Positions 11,240 to 22,954 of a stretch of 64,000 bases of DNA are shown here, in pieces. The notes under the pieces are model-generated. The model was not told where the DNA came from and did not search any database. It worked only from the letters and a program-made list of their open reading frames with translations. Every line of letters begins with the position of its first letter. The first letter of the stretch is position 1. The translations under genes and the position numbers were made by a program. Source of the DNA: Symbiodinium kawagutii (taxonomy: Eukaryota > Sar > Dinophyceae > Suessiales > Symbiodiniaceae); assembly GCA_009767595.1 (NCBI GenBank), contig VSDK01012748.1, positions 54,199-118,198 of the forward strand, written 5' to 3'.

Positions 11240-11436
11240 GGTCGGACCTCTTTGCTGGTGATCTCCGGCGCCAACCTGTGGTCCACAGATCTTCCAGATC
11301 AAGCAAGGCTTGTGGCGCTGTAGCGGCCGTACAATGTGTCCATGAGTGGTGGGCAGCATGGCAGTTTCCCCACAGCAGGACAACTGGTTGCCTAACTTTT
11401 GGGAGTTTGTGTGCATCAACCAGCAGCAATCAAGCA
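11240..11436 (+). CDS. Exon candidates, frame ambiguous
   Basis: 11240-11328 reads SDLFAGDLRRQPVVHRSSRS up to a GTACAA donor. 11347-11436 in another frame reads MAVSPQQDNWLPNFWEFVCI, NQQQSS, to a GTAAAC donor. They may be separate exons or alternative readings. Confidence 0.35.
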
Positions 11437-11795
11437 GTAAACACCCATCAACAAGGGATTATCAAGTTGGATCATGAAGTATCGCGTGGCTATTAGCCAT
11501 AGTGAGCCACAAAGAATCCTTATACCCAAGAATTAGCCAACCAGGATGTGGCATGATGTGGCCGCTACATCCAAGAACTTTGCGGCAACATGGATGAGCT
11601 GGTGTCCATATATAGGCTTTAGTAGCCTGTGACCCATGAATCGGAGATTCAGCTAGTAATGAACCATTCCTCAATAGTATATCAGCCTTTTGTGATTTAG
11701 AAGCTCAAGTATCGGGGCGGTTTATGACTTTGGATCTAAGCTCTCAAGCAATGGTGGTATTGGATCATGTTCAGCTAGGCACAGATATTTCTCAG

Positions 11796-11977
11796 CGGCG
11801 CACCGGGACGTGCGTGCCATGGCGGCATCTTCGGATGGGGATCAACGGGATCAAAGCGATCAAGTTCGTGCTTACCTGCTGCGGTTCTTGATGATCTGCA
11901 TGGTGCCGGTCCTGTATGGGCCACTGCTGGGAGGGCCCGCTCTGAGTGATGGGCCGGCGCCTGCGCAGACCGCCTCT
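11796..11977 (+). CDS. Exon candidate with hydrophobic stretch
   Basis: Acceptor atatttctcag. AHRDVRAMAASSDGDQRDQS, DQVRAYLLRFLMICMVPVLY, GPLLGGPALSDGPAPAQTA; donor GTACAC, phase 0. Hydrophobic run could be a membrane helix. Confidence 0.48.
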
Positions 11978-12513
11978 GTACACGTGCCTTGAGCTGGGAT
12001 GTGTGATGTGTAATCATTTATTGATGGTGTGATGTGTAATCATTCTGAAGCACTATATGATCATTACTTAACCCTTATTTACCGTATCAACCACCAATAG
12101 CTTTATTGTTGATGGTATATGTCTATTTCTCATTCTATGATTGATAAGATCGGAGTTTCTCCAACAATCTCTATGTATCATTGAGACTTTAGCTAAAACA
12201 ATATCCGAATACCTGGTCAATCAAACAATATTCTTAGCTAACTTCATTATAGCCTAAATTGTCGGTATATTCTGATCCATTAGACATATCCATTACAAGG
12301 TACATAATAATCCCTAAGAATAGATATATGGATGATTTAGCCTAAATATTATTAGCTAAATTAACAAAAGTTGATCATCAGACATCAGCTATATATCCCT
12401 GATTTATCAGCTATATCTCCCTATGATGGTACTATTCATATATATATATATTATATCATATATCGGTATAATCCATCAGACATCAGCTATATCCCTCATT
12501 GGTGACAGCCCAG

Positions 12514-12615
12514 GAGAGCAATCTGGCCATGACCAGGCAGGCCTCCGTAGCGAGCATGGCATCCGAAAAAGATCCCCTGGTCACGGCCTATATGCTGCCA
12601 CTGGGAGCACGGCTG
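12514..12615 (+). CDS. Exon candidate
   Basis: Acceptor gacagcccag. ESNLAMTRQASVASMASEKD, PLVTAYMLPLGARL; donor GTGGTG, phase 0 in and out. Phase 0 matches exon 11796-11977. Confidence 0.47.
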
Positions 12616-12739
12616 GTGGTGGTTGGTGGTTGGTCAGTAATTGATTCCCAAAATGCTAGTTGGTTGGTTCATGTTGGTTCCCAAAATGTAAGTTTTCGTA
12701 GGTGATCTATCTAGTGATCTAGTGTAGATGGTTCTACAG

Positions 12740-13060
12740 CTGCGGATTCAGGGTCTGTTCCCTTGGTCGGCTGGGCAAAAATGGCAGGTGATTGACACCA
12801 CAGCTGACAGCTGACCCTCAAATCTTCAAGCCGCTCCGCGCAGCAACGAGGTCTGAGACAGCTGATCTGCTGGTGACAATCTATTCCTTGTTCTTTTCGC
12901 AGCTGGTTCTGCAACTGCATCCTGGCCGGGAGGGATTGGGAGCCAACTAAACTCCATGTTTCCGTAGTACTAGCGATTTGGAGCGCGATTTGGAGCAACC
13001 AAATGGTAGTAGCCAACCATTTGCAGGAGTGGTAGATCCCATAGCAAGCATGAGTGACAT
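12740..13060 (+). CDS. Exon cluster candidate, structure unresolved
   Basis: 12740-12787 reads LRIQGLFPWSAGQKWQ to a GTGATT donor; further open pieces near 12811-12850 and 12912-13057 (PTKLHVSVVLAIWSAIWSNQ). A minus-strand frame is open across the whole block, so strand is not certain. Confidence 0.28.
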
Positions 13061-13289
13061 TACGTGCCACTGAGCTGCTGGAATCTACTAGAGGTGCATT
13101 TGGATGCAAATATGTATATATATATATACATATATACACATATTATCTATATACATATGTGAATATTATATATATATATAAATGCCCCTCGTAGAGTTGA
13201 TGGAGAGCCCTCCTTGCGCAGTGACCAACCCTGCCTTCCAGAGGGATCAACAAACGGCAGTCATTAGTGGCGAAGTCAACCAACGTGTA

Positions 13290-13391
13290 GCTTCTCAAGC
13301 CACAGGGGACCCCCAAGGTATGGCTGGTTTATTACCATAGATAGTTGATAAACTGGATGGTTGGGGGGTACCCCTATTTTGAGAAACACCT
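13290..13391. mobile_element. MITE-like family A copy, left end degraded
   Basis: Right end ggggtacccctattttgaga plus aacacc is intact; left end gcttctcaagccacagggga. Confidence 0.6.
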
Positions 13392-13457
13392 AGATCAACC
13401 ATCAATCATGAAATGATCATGAATCAACCATCTATGAGCCACTGGCTTACTAGCTAG

Positions 13458-13589
13458 GCCAATTATTGACCACACCAGTCTGTTTTTGGTGAAAGATCTT
13501 CATGCAGCAAGCCCATCGCCTCGGGCAGCGAGAGTAGCCTTGTTCACCGCTGCTGAAGCCTGTTGGTTTCCTACTTCAAACCGAGCCTT
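13458..13589 (+). CDS. Exon candidate
   Basis: PIIDHTSLFLVKDLHAASPS, PRAARVALFTAAEACWFPTS, NRA; donor GTGAGG. Follows a MITE copy. Confidence 0.42.
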
Positions 13590-14084
13590 GTGAGGTGAGG
13601 ATGGTTGGGGGATAGCATCACTTATGACATTCAAACCCAGCTGCGATGTTCAGAGGGTTTTTTGGTTGTGAAACTGATTTGTATCGCTACTTAACCATCT
13701 AGGATTTCACCATATTTCACCTCTTAACGCAGTGATTTGAATTTGTCTTGTCCATGAAGGCAGATGATTCAAACGGGAGTGTCATGAAACGATTTCCAAA
13801 ATGACCCTTCCACAAGCATCACTCATCAATCAGCCACTTGGGCATCAAGGTCAGGGCCATTGGGCACACCACTCACCAGATCATGATTTTGATTACATGT
13901 GTTAGATCTAAGTATTTTGTACTTCTACCATCTTCTACATATTTTCCATATCCAAATAATTTTGGGGCATGTTTGTTGATGTTTCCTAAACCATTTGCAT
14001 ACACCGGTCACCAGAGTCAAGCAGCAAGCATCATGAACCATCCCTGTTCTGTAACCGCTATGGACTAGGGGATGATTCGAGAGG

Positions 14085-14165
14085 GTTGATCAGCCTCTGC
14101 ACGGGACTCTTGTGCCGCTCCAGTTACCACCAGTGGGTTCCACGGCCATCAGCTATCAGTACGAA
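14085..14165 (+). CDS. Weak exon candidate
   Basis: GLISLCTGLLCRSSYHQWVP then RPSAIS, GC-rich; splice sites not clear. Confidence 0.22.
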
Positions 14166-14732
14166 TCATGACCAATATCGGTCCATATGGACTATCAGTT
14201 TGTCAGCCATCAAAAGGAATCCTCACTTTCAACCATCTATATCAGTGATCAGCATCAATAATTAGTGTGAATCTGGGTTATCAACCGTCATACAATTCAT
14301 CAATCATCAATAGTACCGTATTAGCTAATACGGATCCTCTCCATTGCATAATCGCATATATTTATCATCAATGCCAATCATCACCATGAACCATATCGGC
14401 CCCTAGCATCCACAGGCTGACTAGTAGCTAATGATGCTTGATAATGACGCAGAATCGATGATGTACCACCCAGCCCGGTGGTCAATAATCACAGTCAGGA
14501 ATGGTTGGGGGTACCACCACTTATGGATATGAACCACCATCAACCATAGTCAAGATGTATCAATCATCATCAAGCATCATATTATTCATGACATTATCCA
14601 CCACCATGAATATCAACCACCATCAGCCATCACTCAATCATCAATCAACCACCATCAAACACCATCAACCATGAAATCAACCATGAAGATTCCACCATGA
14701 AGATCAAGCCTCCCAAAGCCACCAGGCTGTGG

Positions 14733-14885
14733 GTCAAAAGCCTGTACCCCTGGTTCCCCTATCATTAACCAGTGTTTTCCCTATAGTTATTCAATATTGG
14801 TTGGATAATATTGACCCATAGCTATATAGTTGGTATATATCCCCTAGAATTGTTAGTTATCATCCCTTATTAACCAGCTAAACCA
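14733..14885 (+). repeat. Dispersed repeat family B copy
   Basis: ctggttcccctatcattaac, atattgacccatagctatat, gttggtatatatcccctaga, ttgttagttatcatccctta. Confidence 0.7.
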
Positions 14886-14984
14886 GCTAGTTGACCAGCC
14901 AGGTCGGTTGACTAATATTGAGTTGGTTGGTACAATCAACTATATATAATGGTTAATAATAAGGGATGATATACCACCTACACA

Positions 14985-15115
14985 ACTATAGGTCAATCAA
15001 CCAGCTGTTATCAACCAGTTAACCAACTATACCATCGGTATATTATCAACCAGTTAACCAGCTATTAACCAACTATACCAGTTAACTATACCAGTGAACA
15101 AACTATACTAATTAG
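14985..15115. repeat. ccagttaaccaactatac repeat cluster
   Basis: Five or more overlapping units of tcaaccagttaacca and aaccaactatacc. Confidence 0.6.
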
Positions 15116-15149
15116 ATAGCTATCGGTTGCTTGACCCAGGTTCTATTTG

Positions 15150-15355
15150 GCTTGGACCCTTTCGGCCCCTGTGACTTGGCCAAGCTTCGGCATCTTGCGT
15201 CTCCTCTTGCGCCTCTTTGGCATCTACGACGCTTGGAGGCAACGCCAGTGGCAGCAAGGGATCAGGGGAAGTTCTGGTGCCAAGGCCCACAACAGGCAGT
15301 GCCGTCAGGGGAGGTTCTGGTGCCAAGAAACAGGGCAAGCAAATTCAGATGTCTC
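15150..15355 (+). CDS. GC-rich exon candidate, frame ambiguous
   Basis: All three plus frames are open for 50-77 codons (for example LRLFGIYDAWRQRQWQQGIR; DPFGPCDLAKLRHLASPLA). Clearly higher GC than flanks; frame undecided. Confidence 0.3.
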
Positions 15356-16374
15356 TTGAAATAGGGATCCATAAAAATGCTTGGGTTTCTTAATGATTGT
15401 CAATGGTTTGTAAACTGGAATTGGTGATGAGGATCATTTTCAAAAACACCCAATGATGCTGAGCTCCAATATCACCCCATATCACCCAAAGTTGGGGATG
15501 AATGGACTGATTCACCTGCAAAGTAGTTCCGTATAGCTGAAAATGACCAGGGTTGCTCGAAAGTCCCCTACTTGTAGCGACCATTTTTGGTGTTTTTGGA
15601 TGGCGAAGACAGATCAGAAACTTCCATCGGTCCCTCGTCTTCAGCGTAAGCTTCCTTACAGCTTGGCGGTTGCTCGGTGAAACCAATGCCAGGATCCAGG
15701 ATTGAGAACTTGTGAGGATTAACTCATTGAGATCAACGAACAGTTGATAGCATTGTTTATAATACCATTGTGAATCATGCACGGTGTGTGAATATGATTG
15801 CTGATCATCATAATGTCTCAAAACAATAGTCGATAATAACACTGAACAATGATTGTTTGGCAGCGTTGGTGGATGCATAACAACATTAACACTTTGGCTC
15901 AGTTCTTCATGGTGAAGCCATGTTTAACAAATGATCAACATTGGCAACTTATCGATCGCACATATATAGACATAGAGCCCACCTGTTTTTTGTTCAACGC
16001 CCCAACCCAACATATGTATCAGTACCTGAATCACTACTTTGTCCTTAATGAAGACCATATTTGCCATATCATGAAGTGGGTGACTCAAGACTCGACATGA
16101 GACCACTCATCATGACAGTACGAAGCACTACCACCCATGCATACATATGACAGTACTACCACCCATGACTCACATGCAGATGGAACGCACAAATCATAAT
16201 CATGTATAGATTAACTTATTTTCCATATTTAAGCAATTAAGAACATATAATATACATATTATATATACGTTACGTATGTACATGTATACCAATTATCAAA
16301 GACGGGCTTTAAGGTACCCACGCTGACGCGTGACGCACCAATGGGTGGTTTCCGGTACGGCTGATCAATCTCAG

Positions 16375-16828
16375 GAAATGGAGAAAGATCTTTGGCATTT
16401 ATTCGAAGTCGCCCTTCGCCAAGTATTCCTGGTGCTGGAGTTGGCAGTGAGTTATCTTCATGAGCCATCAATGCACTTGACAAATTATCTGGTGGATGAG
16501 TTCGAAGTACTGCTTCCATCACAATCTGGACGAATTGCTCGGAATCCATTAGATTTCTTGGTGTTCATCTTGTACATCCTGCTGCTGACTGCAGCTTTCT
16601 GCTACTTTTCCAGCAAACTTTTGCAGCTGGTCTTCCGCAGCTGTCGCCGGGTGAGGTGCCCTTGCAAGCGGAGACCGCGAGGGCAGGAACCCCTGCTGTA
16701 TCGCCAGGAGGTCCCAGGGCCACCTGTAGGCAGCCCATCCCCCAAGCGACTGCCAAGACCCGCCTGGCTACCAACGGATTGGGAAGAAAAGGTCCTGGCT
16801 CCAAAGGTTCCACGCGACCGGCAACAGG
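16375..16828 (+). CDS. Membrane-protein exon
   Basis: Acceptor atcaatctcag, GTGTGT donor at 16829, 151 codons in phase 0. EMEKDLWHLFEVALRQVFLV, LPSQSGRIARNPLDFLVFIL, YILLLTAAFCYFSSKLLQLV form one probable transmembrane helix. A basic Cys/Arg stretch (CRRVRCPCKRRPRG) and a Pro-rich cytosolic-like tail follow. An inner donor at 16651 (GTGAGG) could end it earlier. Among the best single exons in Region 1; protein family not recognised. Confidence 0.55.
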
Positions 16829-17037
16829 TGTGTTGCTTTGATCTACTGGGAGGATTGCAAGGCTTCTGACAAAATGATCCTTGCTGCAAGGGTGGGATGG
16901 GTGTGTCGCAGTTTGTTTCAGAATCGCAAACAGGCAGATGGGAGAAATATAGAGAAATGTATGTGATTGCAATGGTCCTCAGGTTATGGGTTTGAAGAAC
17001 AACAGAATGCAACGGATATTTAGTCATATATGCAAAG

Positions 17038-17152
17038 ATATTTATATATATATATATATGTACACATATATTTTATATCTTATATGTAATTTTTGATACA
17101 TATATATATATATTTTTATATATATTAATATATATATATATATATCTATATT
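17038..17152. repeat. AT-rich (TA)n tract
   Basis: tatatatatatatatgtaca and similar, ~115 bp. Smaller (TA)n tracts at 12438-12472 and 13112-13184. Confidence 0.85.
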
Positions 17153-17201
17153 GATGGATGTATAACAACAAACATATGTATTAATGTAAGTATACATAGA
17201 G

Positions 17202-17304
17202 GGCACTTGCGAAGAGAAGAACTTCTGGGTGAAACCAGGATCCAATTTGGATCAGCTGTACGCCAGGACCTCGTGATCGAGTCAGTGAAACGTGAACGCT
17301 CAGG
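17202..17304 (+). CDS. Exon candidate following the membrane exon
   Basis: In phase 0 with 16375-16828: GTCEEKNFWVKPGSNLDQLY, ARTS, donor GTGATC (17273). In another frame LGETRIQFGSAVRQDLVIES to a GTGAGG donor at 17305. Either is plausible; phase favours the first. Confidence 0.42.
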
Positions 17305-17366
17305 GTGAGGGGACCCGGACGTGGGTAGGGGAAACATAAGGTGCTTGGTTGATTGATTGTGAGATG

Positions 17367-17381
17367 AACATGATGATGGTG

Positions 17382-17413
<32 letters not shown>

Positions 17414-17423
17414 GATGATGATC
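17367..17423. repeat. (ATG)n microsatellite
   Basis: Near-perfect gatgatgatg run. Confidence 0.9.
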
Positions 17424-17443
17424 ATAATGTTTGCTACTTTTAG

Positions 17444-17593
17444 GAACCTTTGTGTCTCTTTCAATGCTCTTGGTGTTATAATTTTTGTTCGCCGCAGCAC
17501 TGGATGGCTGGGATCCAATCCTCCAAGCTGCTGGGATGGCTGCGCGGGTGCCAACCCATCAGTGATCTACCTGAATTGTTGGATTCTGAGAAG
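17444..17593 (+). CDS. Exon candidate
   Basis: EPLCLFQCSWCYNFCSPQHW, MAGIQSSKLLGWLRGCQPIS, DLPELLDSEK; donor GTAGAT, phase 0. A later acceptor before HWMAG (17494) may be the true start. Confidence 0.5.
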
Positions 17594-18092
17594 GTAGATC
17601 AATCATGGGTAGGTTGGATCAAGGATGGGTTCGTTTGATCATTGATCTGATTTTTGGAAGGCCTTTCAGCGCAGCTTTGATGAACTGACATAGCCATCAC
17701 TGATTTTCTGGGTCCACAATTGATGGTACCTAAGGGCACCATGCCGCTATAAACAGGGAAACTCACCGGCTACAAGGGTGCACCATTTTTGGACACATAT
17801 GCTCAGCTTTTCCAACCTTTCTTAAAGTGGCTGATGTACCTACTACTCCCGTGACAATGCATGGAGTGTGTTTTGATTGGAAGTTCCGCAGATGGCAAGT
17901 TGAATCTAGAGATCATGTAGCCACTTCCCCTCACAGCAACCCAGCCATCCTGGAACATCACTGATTTCATTCAGCATCGACCAGGATGTTCCAACCATCA
18001 TCAACCAGTGATCATCATGTTGAACCAGCCATTCAATCAATCTAGAGATCATCATGCGCCAAGCGGCAAGCATCATCAACCATCACCGCCAG

Positions 18093-18161
18093 GGGCTCTT
18101 GGACATCACGGACTTCAAGAAGGTCCTCCAGACAGGCTGGCTGGCCATGCTGCGTGCCATG
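18093..18161 (+). CDS. Exon candidate
   Basis: Acceptor catcaccgccag, donor GTGGTC, 23 codons in phase 0: GLLDITDFKKVLQTGWLAML. Phase 0 matches 17444-17593. Confidence 0.48.
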
Positions 18162-18765
18162 GTGGTCATGGGTGGTGAAGGGTGGTGGTGAATGATGATT
18201 GATTAACTAAGGATGGTTTAGAAGTGGTCAATGATTGATTGACCATTAGCTAATCTAAGGATGGTGAATTGAAGTAATTTGATTTGTGATTATGACTATC
18301 GTTCAGAATGGTTGTGGTACCAGTGGAAAAAGCATGGTGATGGGATGATGGTTCGTGGATGACGCTGACGCTGAGTGGTAATCACCCAGCAATGCGGAAT
18401 TATATACATAACATCAACAGGAAGATGATGACCATGAGGACAAATTATTGTTTTTGTATCTACATCATGAACTAATCATGAGTAACCATCTATTAGCCAT
18501 TGGTTGACCGTCATCATTAGTTTGCTACTAGGATCATATCACAGCAGGATCATCATTTTCTTCATGATCGAATTGATTCCCAGTCCTGACTGCGCATGGC
18601 AACGGCATTGCCTTGGCTTTTTGACCCCTTTCTACTGGTTGCCGAACTTAACGGAAACCAAAGGAAACCCAAGTGAATCCTTACCAAAGGTTTTTGAAAA
18701 CATTATGGAGACCATAGGAAACTCAACTATATAAACTTACCAAAGGTTTTTGGAAACATCCCAAG

Positions 18766-18910
18766 TATGGGACTCCAGCAGCGAAACGTCACTGGCGGGT
18801 TTCAGCGTTCCGGGGAGAAGTGTCTCCTGTACATGACCCACACCTGGGGTATCCTCCAAACAGGTTGCCATGCTCTCCGAATTGTCTCCTGTAATTGTGG
18901 ACTCAGATCT
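18766..18910 (+). CDS. Exon candidate, competing minus frame
   Basis: MGLQQRNVTGGFQRSGEKCL, LYMTHTWGILQTGCHALRIV, SCNCGLRS to a GTTGGT donor. A minus-strand frame over 18737-18985 is also open. Confidence 0.33.
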
Positions 18911-19275
18911 GTTGGTTGAAACAACCCACAAGACACTGCAAAGCTTAAAGGACTCAAGTCCATCGTTGCTAATACAGCTACACAAGTTGTCCGAAACTCA
19001 CATGACATGCGAGCTGTGACATGGGTCAATAATGTTCAATAATGGTCCATAGTGGTTCTTTCCAACTACGAATTGTTGATAACTGTCCATGAGCTCAGCT
19101 AGAACTTATTCACTCAATCAAATGGGATTTACTGCATGCATTTTAAGATTCTTGCTAATGTGACGCATGCACCATGAACGGATAGTGTTGTTTAAACACG
19201 TGCAAGAGTGTTAAACCACTATTTCTGACACAAACATAGGTATCACAATTCATTGAAGAGTGCGAATTTATCTAT

Positions 19276-19375
19276 CTCTGGAACAGCTAGAGCTCTCCAT
19301 GAACGCTGATACCCAGCTGCTACTGTACGCGGGTTGCCCCCTGACGAGGCTAGTTCAAGAAGAACTCACACAGGT
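19276..19375 (+). CDS. Exon candidate
   Basis: LEQLELSMNADTQLLLYAGC, PLTRLVQEELTQ before GTTTTT at 19374-19379. Helical. Acceptor unclear. Confidence 0.38.
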
Positions 19376-19461
19376 TTTTTCCCTGCCAAGCGACAGGCTG
19401 GGTGCTGTTCGCATGGGTCCAAGAATGTTCATCTTCAAACTCAGCTTTTTTTCTGTTAAAG

Positions 19462-19569
19462 ATTGTCGTTCAACTGGTAGATGTTCAGGGGAACCCAATT
19501 TTGGGAGCTCAAAAAAGTTCCTTTGCTCAGCTTCAAGCAACTTGGTTGGAAGCTGACAAAGTTGATACA
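19462..19569 (+). CDS. Exon candidate
   Basis: Pyrimidine-rich acceptor (cttttttttctgttaaag). IVVQLVDVQGNPILGAQKSS, FAQLQATWLEADKVDT, donor GTTGAT. Good coding composition, unrecognised. Confidence 0.48.
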
Positions 19570-19641
19570 GTTGATAAATACCTTCATTTTTTCTGAGCGC
19601 ATCGACTTTCCTTGCCTCACATAGTTGGCAATTCGTGACAG

Positions 19642-19682
19642 GTTTCAGTCCTTGGGGAACTTGCCACGATCAGCTGGGAAGG
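19642..19682 (+). CDS. Tiny exon candidate
   Basis: Acceptor ttcgtgacag, donor GTAGTG: FQSLGNLPRSAGK. Confidence 0.3.
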
Positions 19683-19886
19683 GTAGTGGCAGTAGCCACC
19701 AAACCTAAATTACAAAAGGAAGGATTCCTCAGTCAGAAGTAGTACCCTCTGGTAAACTAACATGGCAATGGAAAATCGACCATTTATTGGTGTTTTCCCA
19801 GGGTTTCACTATAAAATATGGTGAAAATCCATTGCCAGGTTGGTTTATCGGAGGGTAATTCTTTGATGCTGCATGGTTCTTTCAAG

Positions 19887-19958
19887 GCGCAAAACTATGC
19901 TCCGATCATTCTCCCCAGCTGAGCCAGCGTGGATCCGGAATCTTCATCACTGATTGCG
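19887..19958 (+). CDS. Exon candidate
   Basis: AKLCSDHSPQLSQRGSGIFI, TDC; donor GTACGT (consensus). Confidence 0.37.
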
Positions 19959-19975
19959 GTACGTTCATCACCAAC

Positions 19976-20078
19976 ATAGGGGGGTTCTCAAGATAGGGGT
20001 ACCACCTAATCATCCTTCATTGATATGGCAATAAACCACCCATTTTTGTGATCCTCTATAGCTTGAGAAACGCCCATG
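19976..20078. mobile_element. MITE-like family A copy, reverse core
   Basis: Left ggggttctcaagataggggt, right atagcttgagaaacgcccat; core ggcaataaaccacccatttt. Confidence 0.6.
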
Positions 20079-20158
20079 TAGAGAATCATCACGGTATCAC
20101 TTTGGCTTGATGCTTCCTGAGCAGAGATCCAGGTTGTAAGCCATATGGAATTCTTCAG

Positions 20159-20245
20159 GTGTGGGGCTCTTCCTCTGGTGGCTCAACGTGTGCGTCCTCA
20201 TTGACAAGCAGCAGGCAGCACCAGGGGAGGAGGACTCTCTCCAAT
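20159..20245 (+). CDS. Exon candidate with hydrophobic start
   Basis: Acceptor aattcttcag. VGLFLWWLNVCVLIDKQQAA, PGEEDSLQ, then TAG; a GC donor is possible. Lies between two MITE-like copies. Confidence 0.4.
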
Positions 20246-20279
20246 AGCTTGGGTTGTGAGTTGTGAGCCAGCAAGTGGA

Positions 20280-20418
20280 CCCCCAAATCATCCAGTTTAT
20301 TAACCATTTATGGGTAGTAAACCAGCCATAGAATCATCCTTTTTATGCCAGTCATAGATTTCATAGGTAGTAAACCAACTATAGCTTTGGCGTTCCCCAT
20401 GGCTTGAGAAGCACCCAA
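20280..20418. mobile_element. MITE-like family A copy with internal duplication
   Basis: cccccaaatcatccagttta start, two taaacca core repeats, right end ccatggcttgagaagcaccc. Confidence 0.5.
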
Positions 20419-20443
20419 GTGGCAATGAAATCATCCCAAAAAG

Positions 20444-20539
20444 ACGGCGAACTGGTCCCTTGAGTTGGACGAACACTGGTCAACTGGGATTGCTTCACTG
20501 CGCATGGCACAGCCAAGCAGATGTAGCAAAGGACCAAAC
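20444..20539 (+). CDS. Exon candidate
   Basis: TANWSLELDEHWSTGIASLR, MAQPSRCSKGPN; donor GTGCAG. Confidence 0.4.
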
Positions 20540-20871
20540 GTGCAGTAGCAAGGACTTGTTATTATGTACTTTTGGTATGTTATATACTTTTGGTATTTTG
20601 GTATGTTATTTGCAGTAGTGGTATATGACCCACTGCTACAAATCCGGAACATGTTATGTACTTTTGGTATGTTCCAGTCGTACCAGTAGTAACCAGCCAA
20701 CCAGATGTTGCACTGACCCAAAGAACCAACTGTGTTGGTATGACCATGTATGACCAACTGTTAGTGATGATCGTATAACGTATATACTGCTTGGGGTGTT
20801 GATTGCCACATATCCAAGCAGCAGTTGGTAGCGGCGAATCAAATTAATACAATGGTTTACTAATCTCTGTT

Positions 20872-21240
20872 GTGATGGGCAACCTATGGGGTCGCCGTAA
20901 GGGTTTGACCGTCGAGAAACCAAGGGATTTGACCGGCGACTTCAAACCTTTGTGGGAACTGTTCACCTTAGAAAAGCAGGATGTGGCAGCATGTACCAGA
21001 CGATTTTCATCAAGCAGAATTTGTCCATCCCAGGTGCATTGCATGCTTTTTCATCCATTTGCAATCTTGGATGACATGAATGAACATCTGGGAATGTTCA
21101 CGATCATGTTGATGATCATGAGTACAGCTAGCAATGCTAGCAGTAGCGCTGGACAGGCTACAATGCAAATGTCACAGGAAATGCCATTTGTACTCATACG
21201 AGCTTTCCTCGCTTTCACTAAACACCGTCTTTCTTCATAA
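20872..21240 (+). CDS. Open frame of 122 codons, hypothetical protein
   Basis: From ATG: MMGNLWGRRKGLTVEKPRDL, GDFKPLWELFTLEKQDVAA, AILDDMNEHLGMFTIMLMIM, MSQEMPFVLIRAFLAFTKHR, TAA. Longest uninterrupted ATG-start plus frame in Region 1 outside low-complexity sequence. Could be an intronless gene, a large exon or chance. Confidence 0.4.
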   Translation: MMGNLWGRRKGLTVEKPRDLTGDFKPLWELFTLEKQDVAACTRRFSSSRICPSQVHCMLFHPFAILDDMNEHLGMFTIMLMIMSTASNASSSAGQATMQMSQEMPFVLIRAFLAFTKHRLSS

Positions 21241-22136
21241 GCAGAAGCCCCTATATGGGGGTACCACTATCACTTTCGTCCATCATCAACCTTCACTAAT
21301 CACTAATCATCAAGAGCATTCATTACCCATCATGAAATCATTGTCCATTTGTGAATCTACAATTCACCATCTATGACAGTAACCTTTATGAACCAGCTAG
21401 CAGCCTTCATTGACCATTTGTGAACCAGCTGCCAAACACCTATTGAGCTTTTATTCACCAGCTATTTATTTAACCTCTATTGAGCATTTATTAACCAGCT
21501 GCAACCAGCCATTAACCAATTGTAATCGAAGGTTCGCAAAGCAGCTACTAACTTAACCATCCAATAAGGATATCTTTACCAGCTCTCAAGCATTTATTAA
21601 GCACCCATTGACCATTATGCTATTTTTTGACCTGCAATTTACCTTTTATATAGTTCTGCAATTATCAACCCATTATGAATCATCCGTTTAGCCTTTGAAA
21701 AACAGCTATTTACCATCTACGAAGCATTTTAGACCTGCTCAAAATGTGTCTACTAGTCCTTGCTGATCAAGCTTTTACTATCCCGCTATGAACCATCTAT
21801 TAAGGGCTTGTACACCAGTCATCAATGAATATATCAATCATTTATTCTGCGGCTATTTAGTGTTTAGGCACGTTGTCAGTCATATGATTACCGATGAGTA
21901 TCAGAATGGTTTGCCATGTGAACCATTATTGCTTCATTCAGTTTTATCAACCAGACAATTTGTCGACAATTTATCGACGATTTATCAACCAGCTATTCAG
22001 TTTTTACTAAGCATCAAACATTTTCACTCACCAGTCGTTTGCAAAGCATTCAGCTTTTACTCCCTATCATCCACCATCAAAAAAGATCAGTTTCACCGCG
22101 GGGCTGGGAGGTCGTTTGCATCTGCCTTGCTTCCAG
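21241..22136. other. Non-coding stretch
   Basis: aaccagctatt-rich low-GC sequence; nothing convincing seen. Confidence 0.45.
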
Positions 22137-22203
22137 CAGCTGAGCTGGATCGAAGGGGAGCGGTGGTACGGTGCCACCGTGTGGGTCTACGTACTGACGG
22201 TTG
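22137..22203 (+). CDS. Exon candidate, membrane-like
   Basis: Acceptor ttgcttccag. QLSWIEGERWYGATVWVYVL, TV. Donor GTCAAC (phase 1) or GTACTG (22191, phase 0, which fits the next exon). Downstream reading in the GGTTGG-rich tract is low complexity. Confidence 0.43.
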
Positions 22204-22412
22204 GTCAACTGATGTTGGTTGGTTGGTTGGTGAGGAGGGTGGGGGGGTTGGTTTTGGTGGGGATGGTTGTTTGGTTGGTTGTTGGGTTGGTTGATGCTAA
22301 GCAAAGCGAGGGTTTGACAATGGGCGACCGCCTGCTATTGTTGTTGTGGTCATGGTCATCGAGTCATCGAGGATCCCCTGCGGTTCATTTTTCTTGACAG
22401 CTGATGTGGCTC

Positions 22413-22518
22413 ATGGTGTTGTCTTAATATTGGGAACCCCCACAATGGTTGGTGTATGAATATGATGATGTAATAAACTAGATGATTTGGGAGTGCCCCT
22501 ATTTTGAGAAACACCTGT
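22413..22518. mobile_element. MITE-like family A copy, left end degraded
   Basis: Right end gcccctattttgagaaacac; left gtgttgtcttaatattggga; core gatgtaataaactagatgat. Confidence 0.6.
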
Positions 22519-22819
22519 ATGGCTACTTGGACCATTTATTCATTTGTTTCTTCCTGTACCCATATCCGGCATGTATAGCATAGCACGCTGACGTTTTTCG
22601 ACGAGTTCCCTGGGATACAACCAGAGTGAACTCGTAGCAAGGTGGGTGAACTAATTCCTGGAGCAAGCTGGGCATTTAGTTTCGAATACAATAGGACGCT
22701 AGCTCCAATAGTTGACTACTCTTTGTCGTAATTACTATATTGCAGCAAACATAAGTCATAGGTACAGTATGTTGCTAAACTCAACTCTGTAGTACTTCTT
22801 AAAGTTTCTACAATGTAGT

Positions 22820-22885
22820 TCAAAGTTCCTATATAATATAGTTCCTATATAGTTCCTATATAGTTTCTATATAGTTCTTGTAGTA
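22820..22885. repeat. atatagttcct tandem repeat
   Basis: Five to six units of tatagttcctata; also gtagt-rich flanks. Confidence 0.7.
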
Positions 22886-22954
22886 TCTACTCCTTGCTAT
22901 AGATACTATACTCATTGTAGGGTTACACTATAACCGGCTTCAGAGCGCCCTCAG

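Larger units (their letters stand above)
13590..15120. other. Mostly non-coding stretch
   Basis: caaccatcatc-rich; weak exon candidate at 14085-14165 and a family-B repeat at 14733. Confidence 0.45.

Noticed and set aside
22200..22310. Hydrophobic frame through the ggttggttgg tract
   Set aside because: Low-complexity GGTTGG sequence gives Val/Gly/Leu/Trp runs in any frame.
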